From: Ruminiclostridium sp.
Lineage (GTDB): Bacteria; Bacillota; Clostridia; Oscillospirales; Ruminococcaceae
Reading direction: 5' to 3'
DNA length: 41,556 bases
Assembly (NCBI GenBank): GCA_017935365.1
Contig: JAGBHT010000022.1
Coordinates: forward strand, 1-41,556
Under the pieces are notes generated by a model. That model had not been told where the DNA came from. It searched no databases and saw only the letters and a program-made list of their open reading frames with translations. Shown here in pieces: positions 35,330 through 41,556 of the stretch. The first letter of the stretch is position 1. The number at the start of each line of letters is the position of its first letter. A program made the translations under genes and the position numbers.

Positions 35330-38104
35330 ATGGAGAAGAAATATAAATTCAGGGACAGTTCGTTATCGTTTGACGAACGTGTGAAAGATTTGTTATCAAG
35401 GCTTACGATAGAAGAAAAGGCAGGATTGATGTCAAGCCATATGGCGGCTGTGCCGCGGCTCGGCATAGGCGAGTGGTATGTCGGTGCTGAGGTTGCAAGG
35501 GGATATGTGTCACGAGATCCCGATGAGCCGACCACGGTTTTTCCTCAGCCTATCGGACTTTCCGGCACATTTGACACGGAGCTTATGGAAAAGGCAGGAC
35601 TTGTGGCAGGCAAGGAAGCAAGAGTGCTGAATAAACGCCACCCGAACGGTCACCTTATGCTGTGGGGACCTACCGTTGACCTGTGCAGAAATCCGCTGTG
35701 GGGAAGAAATGAAGAGGGGTACGGCGAGGATCCGTTCTTAACGGGTGAAATGTCGGCGGCATATACAAAAGGACTTGCAGACAGACGAGGGGAATATATG
35801 CAGTCGATACCGACACTGAAGCATTTCTGCGCCAACAATACCGAAAATGAGCGGGGAACGGCATCTTCCGATGTTGAACCGAGAACGCTGAACGAATATT
35901 ACTATGCGGCATTTGAACGTCCGATAACCTGCGGAGGGGCGTACTCCGTAATGGCGGCGTATAACGAGCTGTCGGGCGTGCCTGCGGTCATAAACCCCGA
36001 TATACAGAATGTGCTGAAAGATAAGTGGGGACTTGGCTTTGTCGTAACAGACGGTGGAGATTTCACGCAGAATGTCGCATTCCACGGCTACAGCACTTCA
36101 CATGCGGAAACGATAGCGCTTGCAATAAAGAACGGTACGGATGTTATGACCGACTGTGAGGACGTTGTTGCGGCGTCGGTGCTTGAAGCGGTGAAGAGCG
36201 GACTTGTATCCGAAAAGGATATCGACAAGGCGCTTTACAACAGTATGCTCGCACGTTTCAGACTGGGTGAGTTTGATGAAAAGCACCCGTTCTCGGATAT
36301 TGACGAAAGCGTACTTGATTGTGACGAGCATAAAAAGCTCAATCACCGTGCGGCACTGGAACAGACGGTATTGCTTAAAAATAACGGTATACTGCCGCTT
36401 GATAAAAACAAGAGTGTTGCCGTGATAGGACTTAACGGCAACTGTAATCTGATGGACTGGTATACGGGTTATTCGTCATATAATACGACTATATTTGACG
36501 GTGTGAGCGGAAAATTCGCCGGTGCGGTGTACGACAACGGTTGCGACCGTGTGGTTATAAAGTCCGAACTTACGGGAAAATATCTCGGTGTTTCTGATGA
36601 TGATACCGTAAGCGCGATCTATGAAAAGGACGACCCGAGGGCGCTTTTTGAAAAGGCAGAATACGGTCACGATGAAACTACTTACCGCTCGCTTTATAAT
36701 AACAAGTACATAACCGAAAATTCCTGCAAGTGCGACAGCGAAAGCACTTACCGCTGGTTCTCACAGGAGATAATGAAACCGCAGAAACACGGGGATAAGG
36801 TACTGTACCGCACATATTTCGGTAAGGCACTCGGTGTTGACGAAAGCGGTAAACTGACGCTTGTAAAGCCGTTCGGGCTGAGCGATGACAAGATGTTTGG
36901 CGAAGAGATTATTTCAGACGGTATAAAACGTGCGGCTGAGCTTGCGGAAAAGGCGGATTATGCGATAGTCTGCATAGGCAACGATCCTATGATAGTTGCC
37001 CGTGAAATGTATGACAGGAAAACGCTTGCGCTCCCTGCGCACGATTCGGCACTTGCAAGAGCAGTTTACCTTGCCAATAACAACTGCGTGCTGACGCTTG
37101 TTTCAAGCTATCCGTTCGCTATATGCGATGAGCAGGAATATATGCCTGCGATAATCTACACGACCCACGCAGGACCTGAACTCGGCAATGCGTTTGCAAA
37201 GGTTATCAGCGGTGAATATTCGCCTGCCGGCAGATTAGCACAGACATGGTACAAGAGCGAATATGAACTTGCACCTATAGAGAACTATGACATTATAGAA
37301 AACGATATGACTTATCTTTATTATAAAGGTAAGCCGCTTTATCCGTTCGGTTATGGACTGAGTTATGCAAAGTTTGAATATTCGGATCTTGAAGTGACCG
37401 AATATGACGACAGCATAAATATTTCGTTTGATGTCAGAAATGTTTCGGATATTGACGGAGATGAAGTCGTGCAGGTATATTTCCGTGCGGAAAATCCGTC
37501 GGTCAAGCGTCCTGTAAAACAGCTTACGGCATTTGACCGTGTGCATATCGAGGGAGGACAGACACAGCGCATAGAGTTTGATATAAGCAAATCCGAACTG
37601 CGTTTCTATGATGTCAGCCGTGAAAGATTTGCGATAGAGAAGGGCAGATATACTTTTATGGCAGGTGCGTCAAGCGAGGATATCAGACTTACAAAGACCA
37701 TAGAGATAAGCGGCGAAAAAATACCGCCGAGAGAGCTTTGCAACGGCATACTTGCAAAGAACTACGACGGTAAGTATAATACGAAAATGAAGTACAGCAA
37801 GAAGCTTGAAATGCACTATATGCTCGGCGGAGGGCTGATCTATAACAACTGCGTATTAGGTGACGCAACGAACATTGAGATAGTATGCGGAAGCCGTGTG
37901 AACGGCGGAAAGATAACCGTAAAATACGGAGGTAAGACGCTGTGCGAGGCTGAGGTAAAACCGACAGTCGATATTACAAGGTTTGATACGGTGACAGCTC
38001 AGTTTGACAGCAAAGTGCTTGATGAAATCGACCGGGATAAGCCGGCAACGTTTGAACTTTCGATGCCGGAACAGATCTATATACTGAGTTTCAGGACTTA
38101 TTGA
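35330..38104 (+). CDS. Glycoside hydrolase family 3 (beta-glucosidase/xylosidase-like) with inserted domain
   Basis: A 924-aa cytoplasmic enzyme with no signal peptide. The N-terminal barrel has GPTVDLCRNPLWGRNEEGYGEDPFL, LKHFCANN and the nucleophile Asp241 in VVTDGGDF. The second domain starts near LLKNNGILPL. Within it, residues about 395-525 form an insert (ELTGKYLGVS, LYNNKYITEN, FGKALGVDESGKLTLV) that looks like a fascin-type beta-trefoil. Then come YPFGYGLSYAKFEY and a fibronectin-III-like domain. About 120 residues at the C-terminus may be a carbohydrate-binding module. Substrate is probably a beta-glucoside or beta-xyloside. The operator shared with GH31 suggests xyloglucan breakdown. 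Confidence 0.9.
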   Translation: MEKKYKFRDSSLSFDERVKDLLSRLTIEEKAGLMSSHMAAVPRLGIGEWYVGAEVARGYVSRDPDEPTTVFPQPIGLSGTFDTELMEKAGLVAGKEARVLNKRHPNGHLMLWGPTVDLCRNPLWGRNEEGYGEDPFLTGEMSAAYTKGLADRRGEYMQSIPTLKHFCANNTENERGTASSDVEPRTLNEYYYAAFERPITCGGAYSVMAAYNELSGVPAVINPDIQNVLKDKWGLGFVVTDGGDFTQNVAFHGYSTSHAETIALAIKNGTDVMTDCEDVVAASVLEAVKSGLVSEKDIDKALYNSMLARFRLGEFDEKHPFSDIDESVLDCDEHKKLNHRAALEQTVLLKNNGILPLDKNKSVAVIGLNGNCNLMDWYTGYSSYNTTIFDGVSGKFAGAVYDNGCDRVVIKSELTGKYLGVSDDDTVSAIYEKDDPRALFEKAEYGHDETTYRSLYNNKYITENSCKCDSESTYRWFSQEIMKPQKHGDKVLYRTYFGKALGVDESGKLTLVKPFGLSDDKMFGEEIISDGIKRAAELAEKADYAIVCIGNDPMIVAREMYDRKTLALPAHDSALARAVYLANNNCVLTLVSSYPFAICDEQEYMPAIIYTTHAGPELGNAFAKVISGEYSPAGRLAQTWYKSEYELAPIENYDIIENDMTYLYYKGKPLYPFGYGLSYAKFEYSDLEVTEYDDSINISFDVRNVSDIDGDEVVQVYFRAENPSVKRPVKQLTAFDRVHIEGGQTQRIEFDISKSELRFYDVSRERFAIEKGRYTFMAGASSEDIRLTKTIEISGEKIPPRELCNGILAKNYDGKYNTKMKYSKKLEMHYMLGGGLIYNNCVLGDATNIEIVCGSRVNGGKITVKYGGKTLCEAEVKPTVDITRFDTVTAQFDSKVLDEIDRDKPATFELSMPEQIYILSFRTY

Positions 38105-38784
38105 TTTTTATCAAGTCCGCAGTGGCATTTCAGGACGGTAAAGGTGTTTTTGTCGACCTTTATTCGACCTTCCTTTACAAGCTCGGACAGTTTGGCGGAC
38201 ATTGCACTGCGTTCCACGCCGAGATAATCCGCCATAGAGCGGCGGTCAAGCGGAACGGTGAAAGTGTTGCGCCCCGCACGTTTCGCTTCATGGCTTAAGT
38301 ATGCCATAATTTTTTCTTTTGTATTGCGCTTTGAGATTATCTCGACCTTCCGGTTGAGCATAAGCGCATTATCGGAAACGACTGTCAGCAGGTTGTTTAC
38401 AAACTGCGGATAGAACGGATATGACGACAGCGAAGAAAGCTTGCCGTAATCAAGGAGCATTACGGTGCAGTCGCCTGCGGCTTCTATTGTAACGGGGAGT
38501 GTTTTTACTGCTGAGCAGGCGAATACTTCGGCAAAGCTCCCGCCCTGCCTTATCAGAGCGGCAAGGTCGCGGTTGCCGTAATAATCCTCGCGGACGACCT
38601 GAACACTGCCTGAAAGCACTATTCCGATACGGTCGGCAGGCTCACCCTCGCTCATGATGATTTCGCCCGACTTTGCGGCGATTGTCCTGCCGGAAAGCGA
38701 CTTTACGCAAAGCTCGGCGTTTTCTTCCGACATATTGCCGAATAATTTATTCTTCTGCACAAGTGCAAGTGTTTTTTCGTCCAT
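38098..38784 (-). CDS. Crp/Fnr-family transcription regulator
   Basis: A 228-aa protein with an N-terminal cyclic-nucleotide-binding-like domain (about 15-125: GEIIMSEGEPADRIGIVLSGSVQVV) and a C-terminal winged helix (RRSMADYLGVERSAMSAKLSELVKEGRI). There is no Fnr-type cysteine cluster at the N-terminus, so an oxygen-sensing 4Fe-4S cluster is unlikely. Such proteins in Clostridia often sense redox or CO/NO, but the signal is unknown here. It converges on the GH3 gene and overlaps its end by 7 bases, with no room for a terminator. ATG 38784 has AGGAGG. Confidence 0.9.
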   Translation of the reverse strand: MDEKTLALVQKNKLFGNMSEENAELCVKSLSGRTIAAKSGEIIMSEGEPADRIGIVLSGSVQVVREDYYGNRDLAALIRQGGSFAEVFACSAVKTLPVTIEAAGDCTVMLLDYGKLSSLSSYPFYPQFVNNLLTVVSDNALMLNRKVEIISKRNTKEKIMAYLSHEAKRAGRNTFTVPLDRRSMADYLGVERSAMSAKLSELVKEGRIKVDKNTFTVLKCHCGLDKNQ

Positions 38785-38833
38785 AGGACCTCCTGTTGAA
38801 ACTTAAGCGGCGATAAAGCATATTCTTCCGATA

Positions 38834-38862
38834 ATGATATAACTTATCCGCGAAAAAGTCAA
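38834..38862 (-). promoter_or_regulatory. Promoter of the Crp/Fnr gene
   Basis: On the minus strand TTGACT (38862-38857), a 17-bp spacer and TATCAT (38839-38834). Confidence 0.75.
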
Positions 38863-39058
38863 ATATTTCAGTTTGCCGATAAACCGCTATATTTCTGAAA
38901 ATAGGGTTGAGTGTTGCTTGCTCTGCCGGTTTTGCATCTCTGCAAGGTCAGCTGTTTGTGCTGTTGCATCGTGCAACGGTTTGATTTTTCGTCATTGCTT
39001 TTTGTCATATTTCTATTGTAATCTTACAGCAGTTTATTCTTAAATTTTCATTGTGGAC

Positions 39059-39184
39059 TTGACAATTTGAAACTATGTGTATATAATAAAGATACAAGAG
39101 CAACCCGATCAGACGGTTGCTCCCGAAGAAGTTAAAAGATTTAACCGCTCACGTTTGCAAGTATGGGGCGGTTATTTCTTTTTG
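39059..39184 (+). ncRNA. Candidate antisense antitoxin RNA (type I TA) with its promoter
   Basis: A perfect promoter, TTGACA (39059-39064) with a 17-bp spacer and TATAAT (39082-39087), would start an RNA near 39094. It begins with the hairpin GAGCAACC (39098-39105) / GGTTGCTC (39115-39122) and ends at the terminator TAACCGC (39142-39148) / GCGGTTA (39168-39174) followed by TTTCTTTTT. The RNA has no ORF and is complementary to the 3' end of the toxin mRNA (stop at 39172). Confidence 0.7.
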
Positions 39185-39352
39185 TTATAAAAAGAAAGTG
39201 CAGTAAAAACAGCAATAATAAAATTAGCTAAAAATGAGCTGATCAGAAGAAGATCTTCTAATGTTATGTAGTTCATCATACTTCACCTCCCTCACAGCGT
39301 TAATTCTGCTTCGGGAGTAGGGTAACCGCCGATTCATCTATAGGTTGCTCTC
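39098..39352. repeat. Imperfect inverted repeat flanking the toxin-antitoxin module
   Basis: GAGCAACC...GGTTGCTCCCGAAGAAG..TTAA (39098-39135) and the reverse complement of 39301-39352 (GAGCAACC...CGGTT...CTCCCGAAGCAG..TTAA) are homologous. Toxin mRNA and antitoxin RNA therefore start with similar leaders. Confidence 0.6.
39172..39279 (-). CDS. Small hydrophobic toxin-like protein (Hol_Tox/TxpA type)
   Basis: A 35-aa protein, MMNYITLEDLLLISSFLANF then IIAVFTALSFYNKKK. A short polar start, one membrane helix and a lysine-rich end are the signature of holin-like type I toxins of Firmicutes (TxpA, BsrG, Hol_Tox family), which depolarise the membrane. AGGGAGGTG (39292-39284) precedes two adjacent ATGs. 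It converges on the small RNA, and they share the 3' end. It would be repressed by base pairing. Too short for many gene finders. Confidence 0.75.
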   Translation of the reverse strand: MMNYITLEDLLLISSFLANFIIAVFTALSFYNKKK

Positions 39353-39510
39353 GCGGATATATAATATCATAATTACGCCGATTTTGTCGACAATTTAGTA
39401 TAGATAAAAAGTTTTGATTATTCAAGGCTCTTTTCTTTTTTGACAGTCAATCAAATATGAAAATCCAAAGCAGCTCGCACCCGCCGCTTATTAAAATCCC
39501 ACCGGTGTAC

Positions 39511-39539
39511 TTGACTAATCGCCCGTAATGTAATATAAT
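39511..39539 (+). promoter_or_regulatory. Promoter of the transketolase genes
   Basis: TTGACT (39511-39516), a 17-bp spacer and TATAAT (39534-39539), about 60 bases before the ATG. Confidence 0.85.
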
Positions 39540-39599
39540 AATAAAGTACAACTAAACGAAAAGGCAAGGCACAGGCTTTGCCCGGAAAGGACCATTAAA

Positions 39600-40442
39600 A
39601 TGGATGCAACTTTAAAAAAGCAGCTGGAGATAACTGCCACAAAAGTCAGAATGGGTGTTATCGAGGGCGTTTACAATGCTAAGTCGGGACATCCCGGCGG
39701 ATCGCTTTCAGTAGCTGATGTACTCACATATCTCTACTTTGCAAAGATGAACGTAGATCCCAAAAATCCTCAGATGCCCGAGCGTGACAGACTTGTACTG
39801 TCAAAGGGACACACAGCTCCCGCTCTGTACTCTGTACTTGCTAACCGCGGATTTTTCCCCGTTGACGACCTCAAGACGCTCCGTCATATAGGCTCAAAGC
39901 TCCAGGGACACCCTGTTATGAACAAGGTTCCCGGTGTTGATATGAGCACAGGTTCACTCGGTCAGGGTATTTCAGCCGCTTGCGGTATGGCTCTTTCGGG
40001 CAAGCTGTCAAATGAATTCTACAAGGTATACGCTGTACTCGGCGACGGCGAGATCGAAGAAGGTCAGGTATGGGAGGCTGCTATGTTTGCGGCTCACTAC
40101 CAGCTTGATAACCTTGTAGCTGTAGTTGATAACAACGGACTTCAGATCGACGGCAGAATAAGCGATGTCATGTCACCCTATCCGATAGACGAGAAGTTCA
40201 AGGCTTTCGGCTGGCACGTAATTTCAATAGACGCACATGATTTCGATGCAATCGAAAAGGCTTTCAATGAAGCAGAAAAGATCTCAGGTAAGCCTACAGT
40301 AATTATACAGAGAAGCATAAAGGGCAAGGGCGTTTCCTTCATGGAAGACCAGGTATCATGGCACGGTACAGCTCCCAACGAAGAGCAGTACAACCAGGCT
40401 ATGACAGAACTTAAGGCTCATCTTGCCGAGCTTGAAAAGTAA
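39600..40442 (+). CDS. Transketolase, N-terminal subunit
   Basis: A 280-aa subunit that holds the thiamine-diphosphate/metal site: SKGHTAPALYSVL, GSLGQGISAACGMA and GDGEIEEGQVWEAAMFAAHYQLDNLVAVVDNN. Together with the next gene product it forms the two-gene transketolase common in Clostridia and archaea, which swaps two-carbon units between pentose-phosphate sugars. In fermenters without the oxidative pathway it makes pentoses and feeds xylose into glycolysis, which fits the GH31/GH3 genes. GGAAAGGA is upstream of the ATG. The C-terminal subunit gene follows after 21 bases. Confidence 0.96.
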   Translation: MDATLKKQLEITATKVRMGVIEGVYNAKSGHPGGSLSVADVLTYLYFAKMNVDPKNPQMPERDRLVLSKGHTAPALYSVLANRGFFPVDDLKTLRHIGSKLQGHPVMNKVPGVDMSTGSLGQGISAACGMALSGKLSNEFYKVYAVLGDGEIEEGQVWEAAMFAAHYQLDNLVAVVDNNGLQIDGRISDVMSPYPIDEKFKAFGWHVISIDAHDFDAIEKAFNEAEKISGKPTVIIQRSIKGKGVSFMEDQVSWHGTAPNEEQYNQAMTELKAHLAELEK

Positions 40443-40463
40443 TCGGAAAGGAAACGTATTAAA

Positions 40464-41399
40464 ATGGAGAAAAAAGCAACCCGTGAAAGCTACGGCGAAG
40501 CTCTTGTAATGCTCGCTGAAAAGAGAAATGATCTCGTAGTTCTGGACGCAGACCTTGCGGCGGCTACAAAGACAGGTATATTCAAGAAGGCATATCCCGA
40601 CCGCTTCTTTGACTGCGGTATTGCAGAAGCAAATATGATGGGTGTTGCCGCAGGTGTCGCATCTACAGGCAAGCTCGTATTCGCAAGCACATTCGCTATG
40701 TTTGCGGCAGGCAGAGCTTATGAAATAATCAGAAACAGCATAGGCTATCCTCATCTGAACGTTAAGATCGGCGCAACACACGCAGGTATTTCCGTTGGTG
40801 AAGACGGTGCTACACACCAGTGCAACGAGGATATCGCTCTTATGCGTACTATCCCCGGCATGACAGTCATCAACCCCGCCGATGATGTTGAGGCAAAGGC
40901 GGCTGTACTCGCTATGGCAGACTATGTAGGACCTACCTACATGAGATTCGGCAGACTTGCCGCTCCTATCTTCAACGATAAAGACACATACAAGTTTGAG
41001 CTCGGCAAGGGCGTACAGCTCCGTGACGGCGATGATATAACGATCGTTGCTACAGGTCTTATGGTAGCTCAGGCACTTGAAGCGGCTGACGCTCTTAAGG
41101 GTCAGAGTATCAATGCGCGTGTTATCAACATTCACACGATAAAGCCCATAGACAAGGATATAATAATCAAGGCGGCTAAGGAAACAGGTAAGATTGTTAC
41201 TGTTGAAGAGCACAGCATAATCGGCGGTCTTGGAAGCGCCGTTTGCGATGTTCTTTGCGAGAACTATCCCGTTCCCGTTACAAAAATCGGTGTTATGGAT
41301 ACATTCGGTCATTCGGGTCCTGCGGCAGCATTGCTCGAAGAATTCGGCTTATGTGCGGATAATATTGCTAATACCGTTAAGAAGGTTTTAGGTAAATAA
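40464..41399 (+). CDS. Transketolase, C-terminal subunit
   Basis: A 311-aa subunit with the pyrimidine-binding domain (SYGEALVMLAEKRNDLVVLDADL, DCGIAEANMMGVAAGVAS with the glutamate that activates thiamine, THAGISVGEDGATHQ) and the C-terminal domain (GDDITIVATGLMVAQALEAA, EEHSIIGGLGSAV). It completes the transketolase with the preceding subunit. GGAAAGGAAA is in front of ATG 40464. No terminator is visible after its stop at 41397-41399. An IS end begins 23 bases later and may have separated the gene from its terminator. Confidence 0.96.
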   Translation: MEKKATRESYGEALVMLAEKRNDLVVLDADLAAATKTGIFKKAYPDRFFDCGIAEANMMGVAAGVASTGKLVFASTFAMFAAGRAYEIIRNSIGYPHLNVKIGATHAGISVGEDGATHQCNEDIALMRTIPGMTVINPADDVEAKAAVLAMADYVGPTYMRFGRLAAPIFNDKDTYKFELGKGVQLRDGDDITIVATGLMVAQALEAADALKGQSINARVINIHTIKPIDKDIIIKAAKETGKIVTVEEHSIIGGLGSAVCDVLCENYPVPVTKIGVMDTFGHSGPAAALLEEFGLCADNIANTVKKVLGK

Positions 41400-41422
41400 T
41401 TTTTTGAGCCACCGCTTTGAAT

Positions 41423-41556
41423 TGATCCCAAAAAGTTAGACAAAGAATTTGATAACAAATTATGCAAAGCGACTAAGAACAGACTTGGTCGCTTTTGCTA
41501 TGCGGCTTTATGCCTGTATGCAACAGGAGATAAGCCATCAAGCTTAAGCTTAATGC
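41423..41556 (-). mobile_element. End of an IS3-family insertion sequence (cut by window edge)
   Basis: TGATCCCAAAAAGTTAGACA at 41423-41442 matches the terminal inverted repeat style of the IS150 group of the IS3 family. A hairpin GCGAC/GTCGC follows (41468-41492). The minus-strand frame from the edge to TAG (41500-41498) is the end of an OrfB transposase. The rest lies to the right of the window. Confidence 0.8.
41498..41554 (-). CDS. 3' end of IS3-family OrfB transposase (partial)
   Basis: Eighteen residues, IKLKLDGLSPVAYRHKAA, then a stop. KGLSPVxYR is the typical C-terminus of IS3-family OrfB integrases of the DDE class. The gene continues past the window edge, so whether it is intact cannot be told. 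Confidence 0.75.
   Translation of the reverse strand: MKLKLDGLSPVAYRHKAA

Overview
The window looks like a chromosome segment of a low-to-moderate GC, Gram-positive, anaerobic gut bacterium of the Clostridia, probably Oscillospiraceae/Ruminococcaceae. The reasons are strong AGGAGG-type ribosome binding sites, consensus TTGACA/TATAAT promoters, transketolase split into two subunit genes, plant-polysaccharide glycosidases (GH31, GH3), a QueT-type transporter and a Hol_Tox-like type I toxin. Genus and species are inference only.

Region 1 (1-11.8 kb) is a defence operon read left to right with almost no gaps: an unidentified 3' gene end, a PAPS-reductase/ferredoxin/DUF4007 fusion (BrxP-like), a giant P-loop ATPase (BrxC/PglY-like), PglZ, a short Lon-related ATPase (BrxL), a 66-aa zinc-ribbon protein and a cysteine desulfurase. 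This set matches BREX type 4, the BREX type that has a PAPS reductase in place of the PglX methyltransferase. Linking it to a cysteine desulfurase, an Fe-S domain and a DUF4007 domain suggests that the system handles sulfur, as in DNA phosphorothioation. That chemistry is inferred, not shown.

Region 2 (11.8-15.7 kb) lies between the defence operon and a tRNA-Ser(CGA). It holds two leftward accessory genes: a charged 277-aa protein and a P-loop ATPase ending in an S1-like domain. It also holds an array of variable-stem palindromes and two or three copies of a repeat. That repeat contains the hairpin that is also the tRNA-Ser terminator. The layout suggests a variable island anchored downstream of the tRNA gene.

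Region 3 (15.7-24.4 kb) looks more like chromosomal backbone. It has an XRE regulator plus small membrane protein facing a lipoprotein gene (identical 15-bp palindromic operators lie at both promoters), a NfeD-flotillin membrane operon, a tandem structured repeat with compensatory stem changes, an unknown gene, a second XRE/TPR regulator and asparagine synthase.

Region 4 (24.4-38.8 kb) has a GH31 alpha-xylosidase-like gene and a GH3 glycosidase gene 10 kb apart that share the same LacI-type operator at their promoters, which suggests one regulon for xyloglucan-like oligosaccharides. Between them are an M29 aminopeptidase, an orphan LytTR response regulator, an alpha/beta hydrolase, a chemotaxis receptor, queT with a candidate preQ1 riboswitch, a 48-aa protein and a MATE exporter. 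A Crp/Fnr regulator converges on the GH3 gene.

Region 5 (38.8-41.6 kb) has a compact candidate type I toxin-antitoxin module, the two transketolase subunit genes and, at the right edge, the end of an IS3-family element.
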